Source of the DNA: an uncultured bacterium
GTDB taxonomy: Bacteria > Actinomycetota > Coriobacteriia > Coriobacteriales > Coriobacteriaceae
Length of the DNA: 38,246 nt
Direction of reading: 5' to 3'
Assembly: GCA_905215385.1 (NCBI GenBank)
Contig: CAJMPY010000025.1
Location: forward strand, 1-38,246
The notes under the pieces are model-generated. The model was given only the letters and a program-made list of their open reading frames with translations. It was not told the DNA's origin and did not search any database. Position numbers and translations under genes: made by a program. Of the stretch, positions 14,489-23,185 are shown piece after piece; position 1 is the stretch's first letter; each line of letters begins with the position of its first letter.

Positions 14489-15052
14489 CTAGACGCGGGA
14501 GACGAACTTGCCGTCGCGGGTGTCAACCTTGATGACCTCGCCCTCGTTGAGGTACATGGGGACCTGGATGACAGCGCCGGTGTCGATCGTGGCCGGCTTG
14601 GTGGAGCCCTGGACGGTGTCGCCCTTAAAGCCCGGGTCGGTCTGGACGATGGTGGTCTCGATGAACATCGGCGGGGTCACGCCCATGAGCTCATCGTCGG
14701 CGAAGAGCAGCTGGCAAATGTCGTTCTCGCGCAGCCACTTGGAGTTCTCGCCCACCATGTCCTCGGGAACAGGAACCTGCTCATAGGTCTCATTGTCCAT
14801 GAAGATGTAGTCGGCGCCATCGTTGTAGAGGTACTGGAACTCACGGGTGGTGAGCATGACGCTCTCGAACTTGGTGCCGGCGTTGCAGGTGTTCTCGACG
14901 ACGCGGCCGCTCTTGATGTCGCGGGTCTTGTAGCGCACAAACGCGCCGCCCTTGCCCGGCTTGACATGCTGGAACTCGACAATGGTGTAGACCTTGTCCT
15001 TAATGCGGAGACCGAGGCCGTTCTTGAAGTCGGCGGTAGAAATGGTAGGCAT
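14489..15052 (-). CDS. efp: Translation elongation factor P
   Basis: 187-aa factor that relieves ribosome stalling at polyproline stretches. KOW-like domain I carries the loop HVKPGKGGAFV, whose Lys is at the position modified in many bacteria. OB domains II and III follow, with the C-terminal signature region around VIKVDTRDGKFVSRV. The start at 15052 (MPTISTADFK) has AAAGG 5 bases upstream; an upstream in-frame extension to 15085 lacks a ribosome site. It is the first gene of the operon running to recN. The neighbouring MltG has a Pro-rich tail, a plausible client. Confidence 0.96.
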   Translation of the reverse strand: MPTISTADFKNGLGLRIKDKVYTIVEFQHVKPGKGGAFVRYKTRDIKSGRVVENTCNAGTKFESVMLTTREFQYLYNDGADYIFMDNETYEQVPVPEDMVGENSKWLRENDICQLLFADDELMGVTPPMFIETTIVQTDPGFKGDTVQGSTKPATIDTGAVIQVPMYLNEGEVIKVDTRDGKFVSRV

Positions 15053-15109
15053 AGCGACCTTTCTTGTTATGGGCAGAACGCACAAGCGTCCAATTTACAT
15101 ACGACCGAA

Positions 15110-15137
15110 ATTATACACTTGCAGACGGCGCCTGCAG
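15110..15137 (-). promoter_or_regulatory. Promoter of the efp-recN operon
   Basis: A perfect -10 TATAAT (15110-15115, minus strand) with a -35-like CTGCAG (15132-15137) and a 16-base spacer lies about 58 bases before the efp start codon and just after the pepP terminator. Confidence 0.65.
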
Positions 15138-15145
15138 CGAGCGCA

Positions 15146-15189
15146 TAAAAAGAGAACGCGGGGCGCCCGAATTGCTCCGGACACCCCGC
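15146..15189 (-). terminator. Terminator after the Xaa-Pro peptidase gene
   Basis: GCGGGG (15158-15163) pairs with CCCCGC (15184-15189), with a further CCG/CGG pair inside. On the minus strand the tail is GTTCTCTTTTT. It lies about 25 bases after the 15212-16342 gene. Confidence 0.7.
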
Positions 15190-15211
15190 CCCAAAAATCT
15201 ATCGAAATGAG

Positions 15212-16342
15212 CTAGCAATCGATAATGTGCAGGTCGTGCGGGGTCTTGGTGAAGGGCTCATAGCCGTTCTCGGTGACCACGCCGTAGTCCTCCAGGCGCA
15301 CGCCGCCCACGCCGGGCAGATACACGCCAGGCTCCATGGTGATAACCGAGCCGACCTCGATGGTGTTCTTACTGCGGTTGAAGTTGGGCAGCTCATGGAT
15401 GTCGATGCCCACGCCGTGACCCAGACCATGGTTGTAGTAATCGCCATAGCCGGCATCGCCGATGATCTTCTTGGAAAGCTTGAAAATGTCGTTGCCCTCC
15501 ACGCCCGGATGGATGGCGGCGACGCACTCCTCGTGTGTACGGCGCACGAGCGCGTACAGGTCGAGCTGCTCCTGGGTAGGCTCGCCCATCACGACGGTGC
15601 GTGTCATGTCGGAGCGGTAATCACAGTAGCCCGCGCCGTAATCCATAAGAACGAAATCGCCCTTCTCGATCACGCGGTCGCTCGGCACGGCATGCGGGTT
15701 GGCGGTGTTGGGACCACTCGCCACGATGGAGCCGAAGGCAAGGCTATCGGCGCCGTTGGCGAACATAAAGTTCTCGAGCTCGTTGCGAACCTGCTTCTCG
15801 GTCATGCCGGGCTTAATATAGCCGAGCATGTGCTGGAAGGCGGCGTCGGTGATCGACTGCGCGTGGCGCATGAGCTCGATCTCCTCGGCGTCCTTGATGG
15901 CGCGCATCTTACGGATGTCGTCATGCATCAGCGGCAGCATGCAGGCAACGGAGCGGTCCTCCAGGCCACGCTGAATACCCTGGTAGAAATTGATCTGCAT
16001 GTCGTCCTCGACAGCGCAGACGCGGCACTTGTTGGCCGCGATCTTGCCGGCGACCCAGCCGGGGATGGTGCCCTCGTCCATGTCGTAGACCCAGGGGCTG
16101 CCGGCGGGCGTGTTCTCCTCAAAGCTGTTGAGATAGCGCGAGTCGGTATGGAACAGGCACTGGTCAGCCGTAATAAACGCAGCGTGCGGGAACTCGAAGG
16201 TGTAATCGAAGACGCCCTTGACGCCCGTAAGCCAACGAAGGTTGGCCTCGTCGCGCACCACGATAGCGTCGTAGCCGCGCTCAACCATCAGGGCACGGAC
16301 ACGCTCGATACGACCGGCAGGGCCGGCAGCAAACTCTGACAT
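15212..16342 (-). CDS. pepP: M24 family Xaa-Pro aminopeptidase / dipeptidase
   Basis: 376-aa cytosolic metallopeptidase removing N-terminal residues before proline. A creatinase-like N-terminal domain (about residues 1-140) contains RDEANLRWLTG. The pita-bread catalytic domain follows with the five metal ligands visible: the two Asp in MDYGAGYCDYRSDMTR, His in GLGHGVGIDIHE, Glu in ITMEPG and Glu in VRLEDYG. AAAGGA lies upstream of the ATG at 16342. The gene is flanked by its own terminator and by a palindrome upstream, so it is probably transcribed alone. Sequence does not settle whether it is an aminopeptidase P or a prolidase. Confidence 0.92.
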   Translation of the reverse strand: MSEFAAGPAGRIERVRALMVERGYDAIVVRDEANLRWLTGVKGVFDYTFEFPHAAFITADQCLFHTDSRYLNSFEENTPAGSPWVYDMDEGTIPGWVAGKIAANKCRVCAVEDDMQINFYQGIQRGLEDRSVACMLPLMHDDIRKMRAIKDAEEIELMRHAQSITDAAFQHMLGYIKPGMTEKQVRNELENFMFANGADSLAFGSIVASGPNTANPHAVPSDRVIEKGDFVLMDYGAGYCDYRSDMTRTVVMGEPTQEQLDLYALVRRTHEECVAAIHPGVEGNDIFKLSKKIIGDAGYGDYYNHGLGHGVGIDIHELPNFNRSKNTIEVGSVITMEPGVYLPGVGGVRLEDYGVVTENGYEPFTKTPHDLHIIDC

Positions 16343-16374
16343 GCAGATTCCTTTCTTGTTGTCTCTAAAAGTGC

Positions 16375-16437
16375 GGGACGGGTCTCAACCGAACGATGGA
16401 ATCGCTTGCGATCCGCGACCGATTGAAAACCCGTCCC
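16375..16437. repeat. 63-bp nested palindrome upstream of pepP
   Basis: GGGACGGGT (16375-16383) and ACCCGTCCC (16429-16437) are perfect complements. Inside are TCAA/TTGA (16385-16388 with 16423-16426) and a central ATCGC/GCGAT hairpin (16401-16405 with 16408-16412). On the minus strand a short TTTT occurs a few bases beyond the stem, so it may act as the terminator of the alaS-to-aroB-like operon, or as leader structure for pepP. Confidence 0.6.
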
Positions 16438-16474
16438 TCAACATGATACGAAAGACGATGGATGTCAATAAATC

Positions 16475-17584
16475 TTAGAGAAGTTCTTTGCGAGAAGCCA
16501 AGTATGCGTGAGCATGGCGCTCAAGAACCTCGTCCTCAACGCTCGTTAGACGAATGGCGCCGAGTGCCGCGGGCAGCGGCAACATGCTGCGGTTCGAGCG
16601 GGCAAACTGCTGCCTGCGGAACTCCTCGATATATGCGGCAGGCTCCAGATCAAAGGCAAGCTCCTCGATACCAAAGTCCTCCAGGCAGTCATCGACCTCA
16701 AAGACGTAATCGATATCGAAGTCGCAGGCATCGTGAGCAAGGCGCGCCTCAAAGCGCATGCCCTCGGACAACAGCTGGTAGGCAGGCACCGGCGAAGCGG
16801 CATCGCCCAAGCAGGTGCGCAGGGTGCGCTCCCCCGTCTTGCCAAAATCGAGCGCATGGCGGGCGCTCGGGTTCGTGGCCATCAGTACGTCCTTACGGGC
16901 AGTCTGAGACCACTGAACGGCATTGACGAGCGCGACCTCCTCGCCCGAGAGAATCTCGGGGACGGTCTCGGTAAACTGATTCCAGCGGGACTTGCTGCTC
17001 GAAAGCATGGTGCCAACAAGTACCGCATAACCGAGCTTAAGGTCCTCGGGGTCCGCTTCGCGAACAAGGTCGAGGTCACACACGACCAAGCCCGGTTCGG
17101 GACGGAACGCGATAGCGGGAAGCGCATTGGCCGACGAGGCGACGAGCGGCTTCATGGTCGTCGCGACCGTGAGCATGGCCTCGAAGGTCGTCGGCAACAG
17201 CGCGCACTCAGTTCGGCCGCACCACTGGTTGGCGCACCAGCTAACAACCGAGCAGGTTGCGGCATCGCCAACGGCGACAACCAGATCGTCGCAGGTAACG
17301 CCGTTGGCAGACAGGGCGCCAAAGATAGCATCGGCATCGGCCAGCGTAGCACCGGCAGGCGAAACCTCGAGGACGAGCGGCGACACGGCAAAGCCGGCAT
17401 CGACCAGAGCGTGCTCAACGATCTCGCCAAAGCGGTCGGAAACAGCGCTGTTCCAGACAACCATCGCACGCTTGGGCTTGCCCACGGCCGAGGCAAACAT
17501 ACGCGACAGCTCACTAAAAGCGTTAAAGCCGACGCGAACATCGACACTGCGATTTTGGAAATTGATCAGTTGACGGCGAATCAT
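16475..17584 (-). CDS. Degenerate 3-dehydroquinate synthase (AroB)-like protein
   Basis: 369-aa protein with the overall AroB fold order but without its active site. The stretch from VAVGD to LLPTT aligns without gaps to the AroB block VALGGGVVGD...VPTT, yet the NAD-binding GGGVVGD reads GDAATCS. The glutamate metal ligand of LAEVIKYG is lost (YAVLVGT), FGHTFGHA reads FGKTGERT, and LHGEAV reads LLSEGM. The C-terminal half still shows the AYIEEFRRQQF...MLPLPAALG pattern. The ATG at 17584 overlaps the aroK stop as ATGA, so the shikimate gene pairing is kept. The reading frame is full length, which argues against a decayed pseudogene. It is probably catalytically dead or repurposed. A true AroB would have to be elsewhere. 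Confidence 0.75.
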   Translation of the reverse strand: MIRRQLINFQNRSVDVRVGFNAFSELSRMFASAVGKPKRAMVVWNSAVSDRFGEIVEHALVDAGFAVSPLVLEVSPAGATLADADAIFGALSANGVTCDDLVVAVGDAATCSVVSWCANQWCGRTECALLPTTFEAMLTVATTMKPLVASSANALPAIAFRPEPGLVVCDLDLVREADPEDLKLGYAVLVGTMLSSSKSRWNQFTETVPEILSGEEVALVNAVQWSQTARKDVLMATNPSARHALDFGKTGERTLRTCLGDAASPVPAYQLLSEGMRFEARLAHDACDFDIDYVFEVDDCLEDFGIEELAFDLEPAAYIEEFRRQQFARSNRSMLPLPAALGAIRLTSVEDEVLERHAHAYLASRKELL

Positions 17585-18114
17585 AGCAGTCCACGCTCCA
17601 AAAGCATCTCGGCACAAAGGTAGGAAACGTCCTCGAAGGACTTGTTGCGAATATCAAGGGTAATATCTGCGGCCTGGCGATACAGCGGACGGCGATGCTC
17701 AAACAGGCGCGCGGCATGCTCGGGCGAGCGGAAATCGGGGCGCGTGTCGGACCGACGAATCTGGCGAATCGAATCCTCGAAGTCGCCCTCGAGGTACACG
17801 CACGTACCCATATCGTGCATCAGCTCAATATTCACCGGTGTCTCGACGATACCGCCACCGCACGAAACCAACAGGCTGCGCTCGCTTTGGAGCGAACGGA
17901 GCGCCGAGGTCTCGAGCTCGCGAAAACGATCCTCGCCCTCGGTCTCAAAAATCTCGGTTACCGACTTGCCGCAACGGCGCACGACCAGGCGGTCGGTATC
18001 GATAAAACGCCGCTTGAACATGGTGCCGACGTTGCGCGCGAGCGTCGACTTGCCCGCGCCCAAAAAGCCGATAAAGAAGATATGGTCGCAGCCGTGTTTG
18101 ATGTGCTGAGACAT
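17581..18114 (-). CDS. aroK: Shikimate kinase
   Basis: 177-aa cytoplasmic P-loop kinase that makes shikimate-3-phosphate in aromatic amino acid synthesis. It shows the Walker A GFLGAGKST (16-24), FIDTDRLV with the magnesium/shikimate-binding Asp, GEDRFRELE with the substrate Arg, SCGGGIV and the lid RRPLYRQAAD. All key residues are present, unlike in its downstream AroB-like partner, with which it shares an ATGA overlap. It follows yqeG by 8 bases. Confidence 0.95.
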   Translation of the reverse strand: MSQHIKHGCDHIFFIGFLGAGKSTLARNVGTMFKRRFIDTDRLVVRRCGKSVTEIFETEGEDRFRELETSALRSLQSERSLLVSCGGGIVETPVNIELMHDMGTCVYLEGDFEDSIRQIRRSDTRPDFRSPEHAARLFEHRRPLYRQAADITLDIRNKSFEDVSYLCAEMLLERGLL

Positions 18115-18122
18115 GGTGAAAC

Positions 18123-18620
18123 CTATTCCTCGCAGGGAAGGTCGCGCAGGGCCCGGCGCTCAAAAATACGGAAGATCTGCGTATACCACAGGTCCTGCGT
18201 CGCCTGCGGCTTTACCAGGATGGTATCGACGCCGGCTAAATTGCCACTCCACACGTCAGTGTAGAGCTGATCACCGATCAGTACCGCCTCGTCGGCCGTG
18301 GCGCCCAGACGCTTAAGACCCGCCTTCAGGGCAAACGGGGCGGGCTTCATGGCGTGGCTGATAGCCTCGAGCCCCAGCTCGCGCGCCGATGCCATGACCT
18401 GGTCGCGATGCCAGTTATTGGACACCATACACAGCTTAAAGCCCTTGGCATGGGCGGCTTCGAGCCAAGCTGAAACCGCAGCGGGAACCTGCTCGGTATC
18501 GCGCGGCACCAGAGTGTTATCGCGGTCGAGTAGAATGGCGCGCTTGCCGTCGGCCCAGAGGGTATCGAGGTCGATGAGGTCAACTGAGGCAACATATCGT
18601 TTGGGGCTAAAAATCCTCAT
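18123..18620 (-). CDS. yqeG: YqeG family HAD IIIA-type phosphatase
   Basis: 165-aa HAD-superfamily protein. Motif I is LLDRDNTLV with Asp32 and Asp34, motif II VSNN, motif III the Lys near KPAPFALK, and motif IV GDQLYTD. This set matches the YqeG/PGP-related phosphatases, whose bacterial substrate is not firmly established (phosphatidylglycerophosphate is one proposal). The ATG at 18620 lies 2 bases after the mltG stop; a TTG at 18632 is an alternative. It is part of the alaS-to-aroB-like operon. Confidence 0.88.
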   Translation of the reverse strand: MRIFSPKRYVASVDLIDLDTLWADGKRAILLDRDNTLVPRDTEQVPAAVSAWLEAAHAKGFKLCMVSNNWHRDQVMASARELGLEAISHAMKPAPFALKAGLKRLGATADEAVLIGDQLYTDVWSGNLAGVDTILVKPQATQDLWYTQIFRIFERRALRDLPCEE

Positions 18621-18622
18621 GA

Positions 18623-20014
18623 TCAATTCCAAGACTGTTGGTGCTCTTCGTAGGTCTTCGAGAAATACTCCTCGTCCTGTGTAATGTAGAAATACAGGTC
18701 ATCAGAGTCGGTCGGCTCAAGGGTAGCCTTGAGCGCCTCGAGCGACGGAGAGCAGATGGGCGTGGGCGGCAGGCCTTCATGCTTATAGGTGTTATACGGA
18801 CTATCGCTCTGCAGGTCGTCGGCGGTAACCTCGCCGCCGGTGACATACATCATGGTCGCATCGCTATTGAGGTAACGCAGGCCATCGAGCTTGCCCGCCA
18901 GACGGTTATAGAAAACCGAAGCCACATGCGCGCGCTGATCGGCGTTGAGGCCCTCGCGCTCGACGATCGAGGCAAGGTTAACGATGTCGTAATCGGACAT
19001 CTCCACGCCATAGCGCTCCTTGATCTTGGCCTCGCAGCTGGCAAAGTCAAGCGACTTATACTCGGCGTTGAACTGGTCAAGCATGGCGCGAATCACATCA
19101 TCGGCAGACGGGTCCTTACCCAACGAATAGGTCTTGGGGAATAGGAAGCCCTCGAGCGAATCGTTCGCGGCATCTTTAAGGAAAGCGTAATCATTCACAT
19201 AATTGCTCGCCTTGGCCTGGTTAAGAAAGTCTTCCTTGGAGATGCTGTCGTATGCCGCGGCCACGCGACCGGCGACCTGGTCGACCGTTAGGCCCTCAGG
19301 GATAGTCAGCGCATCGGAGCCCGCATTGGGCCCCTCCATGAGCTGCTGGACAACCTTGGTCGCATCCATCAGCGTCGTGAACGAGTACGTGCCGGGCTTG
19401 AGCGACATATCTGCGTTGAGCTTTTTGACCGCCGCGTAGTAATCCTTGGGATTCTCGACAATATGGTTCTCGGAGAGAATCGAGGCGATCGTATCGCCCG
19501 AAGCTCCCTCGGGAATCGTGACGGTAACTCGCTGGCCAGCGGTGACGCCTGTCTCCTCCCCGCAAAACAGGCCCTTGACGGCCGGAACGACAAAGAAGGC
19601 AATGGCAGCAAGAGCAAGTACGGCAACAACAACGCCGATAATCATAGGCACCGGAGAGCTTTTCTTTTGGACGCCACGGCGGGCATGCGTGTTATAGCTC
19701 GAGCGCGTGGCCGGAGCTACGCCATGTGTGCCGTGAGCATGATGTGTACGCGTATGCGATTGAGGCGCCTGCGCACGCTGCGTGGGCGCCTGCTGCTTAA
19801 AGCGGGTACCGCTTGCGGCCCGGGCTCCGCGGGCAGCGGGCTGTTGGGCAGGACGCTGAGCAGATTGTGCTGCACGAGAGGAGGGCTGTGCGGGACGAGC
19901 AGCAGGCTGAGCCGCACGCTGCGTCGGTTGCATCGGACGCTGGCCGGACGATACAGGGCGCGGCGTAGGCTGCCCCTGGCGATTCGGCTGGCGCGGATCG
20001 GAAGCGCTAGGCAT
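18623..20014 (-). CDS. mltG: Endolytic murein transglycosylase MltG
   Basis: 463-aa membrane-anchored enzyme that cleaves nascent peptidoglycan and limits glycan strand length. The first about 120 residues are a low-complexity Pro/Gln/Ala/Arg-rich cytoplasmic tail with a His/Thr-rich patch. One membrane segment follows (PMIIGVVVAVLALAAIAFFV, about 122-141), then the extracellular YceG/MltG domain with NLASIVEREG carrying the catalytic Glu and SPYNTYKHEGLPPTPICSPS. AGGAGG lies 6 bases before the ATG. The gene overlaps ruvX by 8 bases. The long disordered tail is longer than in proteobacterial MltG. Confidence 0.93.
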   Translation of the reverse strand: MPSASDPRQPNRQGQPTPRPVSSGQRPMQPTQRAAQPAARPAQPSSRAAQSAQRPAQQPAARGARAASGTRFKQQAPTQRAQAPQSHTRTHHAHGTHGVAPATRSSYNTHARRGVQKKSSPVPMIIGVVVAVLALAAIAFFVVPAVKGLFCGEETGVTAGQRVTVTIPEGASGDTIASILSENHIVENPKDYYAAVKKLNADMSLKPGTYSFTTLMDATKVVQQLMEGPNAGSDALTIPEGLTVDQVAGRVAAAYDSISKEDFLNQAKASNYVNDYAFLKDAANDSLEGFLFPKTYSLGKDPSADDVIRAMLDQFNAEYKSLDFASCEAKIKERYGVEMSDYDIVNLASIVEREGLNADQRAHVASVFYNRLAGKLDGLRYLNSDATMMYVTGGEVTADDLQSDSPYNTYKHEGLPPTPICSPSLEALKATLEPTDSDDLYFYITQDEEYFSKTYEEHQQSWN

Positions 20015-20435
20015 GCGAAACCTCCTCGTTTTTACGATCGAGCCATGTCTGCAAGAACAGGCTGGCGGCGATCATGTCAATCTTGCCCCTCATCTGCTTT
20101 TCGTTGAGTCCCTGCTCTCGCAGAATGCGCTTGGCCTCCTGCGAGGACAGACGCTCGTCCTCAAACTCCAGCGGAAGTTCGAGCTCGTCGGCAATCTTTT
20201 GCGCAACGGCGGCAACGCGCTCGGCCTGGGGGCCGGGCTCACCGGCCATGGTCAAGGGACGTCCGCTTACCAGGATATCGGGCTCATAGTCCTCGACCAG
20301 GTAGCGAAACGTCTTTGCCATGCCAGTGACCTCGGCAGCCGGAAGCACCTTGACAGGCATCGCCATCTTGCCATCACGGCTCGAGACGGCAATGCCAATC
20401 CTGGTCTCCCCTATGTCCAGTGCGAGCGCGACCAC
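20007..20435 (-). CDS. ruvX: RuvX/YqgF family nuclease (putative Holliday junction resolvase, pre-16S rRNA nuclease)
   Basis: 142-aa RNase H-fold protein. It shows ALDIGETRIGIAVS with the first catalytic Asp (residue 7), LVSGRPLTMAG, the Glu in FEDERLSS and the last Asp in KIDMIAASLFLQ. YqgF proteins take part in 16S rRNA 5'-end maturation and possibly recombination. The start is GTG at 20435 with little ribosome-site similarity, 17 bases after alaS, so it may depend on alaS translation. Confidence 0.92.
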   Translation of the reverse strand: MVALALDIGETRIGIAVSSRDGKMAMPVKVLPAAEVTGMAKTFRYLVEDYEPDILVSGRPLTMAGEPGPQAERVAAVAQKIADELELPLEFEDERLSSQEAKRILREQGLNEKQMRGKIDMIAASLFLQTWLDRKNEEVSHA

Positions 20436-20452
20436 AGCGACTACTTAGGTTC

Positions 20453-23110
20453 TTAGGCGCCGAGCGCGGTCTTGGCGGCCGCGAGGGCATCGGCGATACC
20501 GGCAGCATTCTTGCCGCCAGCCTGGGCCATGTTGGGACGACCGCCACCGCGACCGTCGACCAGGCCCGCAATCTGCTTGATCACGTTGCCGGCATGGAAA
20601 CCGGCCTTGACGGCGTCATCGGAGCCGGCGGCAAGCAGGGCCGGGGTGCCCTTCTCGGTCACACTGGCGACGACGCAGGCGACGGGACCGGCGACCTTCT
20701 GGTGCACGGTATCCCACACATTGCGCAGGTCGGCAGCCTCAAGGCCCTGGAGCTCAGCGACAACGAGCTTGTAGCCATTCAGCTCGACAGCGCCGTCGAT
20801 GGCGCCGGAGATCGCATCAGAGGAGCCACCGGTGAGTGCCTTCTTGAGCTTGTTGGAAGTCTCGCGCAGCTCGGCCTGCAGGTTCTCCACGCGGGCGGGA
20901 ACCTCGTCAACGCGGCACTTGAGCGCAGCGGCAGCGGCGTCAACGAGCGCCAGGCGGTCGGCCATGTAGTCGAGAGCGCCCTTGGAGGTCACGGCCTCGA
21001 TACGGCGGACGTTGGAGCCCGTGGAAGACTCGGAGATGATCTTGAACAGACCGATCTCGGCGGTGTTGGCGGCATGCGTGCCACCGCAGAGCTCGCGGGA
21101 GAACGGCTGGTCCTCGGCGCCCACGGAGACAACGCGGACGACGTCGCCGTACTTCTCGCCAAAGAGGGCGACAGCACCGGCGGCCTTGGCCTCGTCGATG
21201 CCCATGACGCGGGTCACGACCGGCTTGGAAGCGAAGATCTGCTGGTTGACCAGGTCCTCGACAGCCTTGAGCTGCTCGGAGGACAGGGCCTCGAAGTGCG
21301 TGAAGTCAAAGCGCAGGTGCTCGGGCGTCACCAACGAGCCAGCCTGGGAGACATGCTCGCCCAGGACCTGCTTAAGCGCGGCGTCGAGCAGGTGCGTGGC
21401 GGTGTGGTTGCGACGCAGGAAGCCACGGCGCTCGGCGTCGAGCGCGGCGGTCACGGTAGCACCGACGGTCAGCGTGCCCTCGGCGACGTGGGCGACGTGG
21501 GCATACAGGCCGTTGTGGTTCTTGGTATCGGAAATGGTCAGCGCAACGCCCTCGGCGGAAAGCTTGCCGGCGTCGCCCTGCTGGCCACCCATCTCGGCAT
21601 AGAACGGGGTGCGGTCGAGCACGACCTCGACGTCCTCGCCGGCGGCAACGGACTCGACGGACTCGCCGTTGCGCACGATGGCGACAACCTTGGCGCCATC
21701 GATGACGTCGTTGTCATAGCCGTCGAACTCGGTCGCGGCAACCTTGTCGGAAAGCTCGACCCACACGTCGTTAAAGCTACCCCAGGCATCGCCCTTAGCG
21801 TTGGCGCGGGCGCGGGCCTTCTGGTCCTCCATGCAAGCGGTAAAGCCATCCATGTCGACGTCGTGACCGGCGGTGCCGGCGATCTCGACAGTCAGGTCAA
21901 TGGGGAAACCAAAGGTGTCGTGAAGCTTAAAGGCAACATCGCCCGGAAGGACAGCGCCGTCGGCGAGCGCGGCCAGGGCCTCGTCCAGGTAAACGCGACC
22001 GTTGTCGAGTGTCGTAGAGAAGCGCTCCTCCTCGGAGGCGACAATGCCCTTGACGAGGGCGACGTTCTTGAGCAGCTCGGGATAGGCCTCGCCCATCTGA
22101 GCGTTGACCTCGTCGATAAACTTGGTCAGGAAGGCGCCCTCGATGCCCAGCAGACGACCGTGGAACACGGCACGACGGAGCAGGCGGCGAAGGACGTACT
22201 CGCGGCCCTCGTTACCGGGCAGGATGCCATCGGAGATCATAAAGTCGACGGCACGGGAGTGGTCGGCGATGATGCGCAGGGAGCGGCTGGCGCCGGAGTA
22301 ATCGTCGGCGTCATAGGTCTTGCCGCTGATCTTCTCACCGAGCTTGATGAGGTGCTGCATCAGATCGCCGTCGTAGTTAGCGGTCTTGTGCTGCATGATA
22401 GCGGCCATGCGCTCCAGACCCATGCCCGTATCGAGGTTGCGGTGCGGCAGCTCCGGCATGGAGCCGTCCTCCTGGCGGTCGTACTGGGTAAACACGAGGT
22501 TCCAGAACTCAAGGAAGCGGTCGCAGTCGCAGCCAGGCTTGCAGTCGGGGCTGCCGCAACCGACCTCCTCGCCCATGTCAAAGTAGATCTCGGAGCACGG
22601 ACCGCAGGGGCCGGTGGGGCCAGCGGCCCAGAAGTTGTCGTCCTCGCCCAGGCGGGAGATGTGATCCTCGGCAACGCCCAGAGAGCGCCACACGTCGTGG
22701 GTCTCGTCGTCCTCGGTAAAGACGGTGAAGTACAGGCGGTCGAGCGGCAGCTTGAACTCCTTGGTGATGAGCTCAAAGGCCCAAGCGCAGGCCTGCTGCT
22801 TGGAGACGCCGCCAAAGGAGAAGTCGCCGAGCATCTCAAAGAAGGACAGGTGACGGCCGTCCTCGCCGATGCAGTCGATGTCGTTGGTGCGGACACACTT
22901 CTGGCAGGAGATCGCGCCGATCTCCTTCATGGTCTTCTTGCCCTGGTAGTACTCCTTAAACTGGTTCATGCCGGCGTTGGCAAGCAGCAGCGAAGGATCG
23001 TCGGGGACGAGGGACGAAGAAGGATAGAGCTTAAGACCGCGCTCCTCAAAGAAGTTGAGGAACTTGGAGCGGATCTCGGCCGTAGTCATTGACGGGTAGT
23101 CAGCACTCAT
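20453..23110 (-). CDS. alaS: Alanyl-tRNA synthetase
   Basis: 885-aa class II synthetase charging tRNA-Ala. The N-terminal catalytic core has FLNFFEERGL, LLANAGMNQFK, GDFSFGG and GPTGPCGPCSEI. The editing domain carries HTATHLLDAALK and the CGGTH zinc site. The C-terminal part ends in the DHHA1-like segment with GGRPNMAQAGG. The start is placed at 23110 (MSADYPSMTT) because AGGAG lies just upstream; the longer frame to 23200 runs back through the promoter and terminator. It heads the alaS-ruvX-mltG-yqeG-aroK-aroB-like operon. No T-box sequence was found in its leader. Confidence 0.96.
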   Translation of the reverse strand: MSADYPSMTTAEIRSKFLNFFEERGLKLYPSSSLVPDDPSLLLANAGMNQFKEYYQGKKTMKEIGAISCQKCVRTNDIDCIGEDGRHLSFFEMLGDFSFGGVSKQQACAWAFELITKEFKLPLDRLYFTVFTEDDETHDVWRSLGVAEDHISRLGEDDNFWAAGPTGPCGPCSEIYFDMGEEVGCGSPDCKPGCDCDRFLEFWNLVFTQYDRQEDGSMPELPHRNLDTGMGLERMAAIMQHKTANYDGDLMQHLIKLGEKISGKTYDADDYSGASRSLRIIADHSRAVDFMISDGILPGNEGREYVLRRLLRRAVFHGRLLGIEGAFLTKFIDEVNAQMGEAYPELLKNVALVKGIVASEEERFSTTLDNGRVYLDEALAALADGAVLPGDVAFKLHDTFGFPIDLTVEIAGTAGHDVDMDGFTACMEDQKARARANAKGDAWGSFNDVWVELSDKVAATEFDGYDNDVIDGAKVVAIVRNGESVESVAAGEDVEVVLDRTPFYAEMGGQQGDAGKLSAEGVALTISDTKNHNGLYAHVAHVAEGTLTVGATVTAALDAERRGFLRRNHTATHLLDAALKQVLGEHVSQAGSLVTPEHLRFDFTHFEALSSEQLKAVEDLVNQQIFASKPVVTRVMGIDEAKAAGAVALFGEKYGDVVRVVSVGAEDQPFSRELCGGTHAANTAEIGLFKIISESSTGSNVRRIEAVTSKGALDYMADRLALVDAAAAALKCRVDEVPARVENLQAELRETSNKLKKALTGGSSDAISGAIDGAVELNGYKLVVAELQGLEAADLRNVWDTVHQKVAGPVACVVASVTEKGTPALLAAGSDDAVKAGFHAGNVIKQIAGLVDGRGGGRPNMAQAGGKNAAGIADALAAAKTALGA

Positions 23111-23156
23111 AGAGGGAATCTCCTCGGTTTCACATCGAAACAGTTCAAACGTAACG

Positions 23157-23185
23157 ATATTACCATCCCGCCGCGCCTGTGCAAA
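23157..23185 (-). promoter_or_regulatory. Promoter of the alaS operon
   Basis: On the minus strand TTTGCA (23180-23185) and TAATAT (23157-23162) are spaced by exactly 17 bases, about 47 bases before the alaS start. The -35 box overlaps the T tract of the terminator just upstream. Confidence 0.6.

Noticed and set aside
20420..23092. Open frame of 890 codons antisense to alaS
   Set aside because: It is the same shadow effect. AlaRS on the minus strand has all synthetase motifs, and the antisense product is low-complexity.
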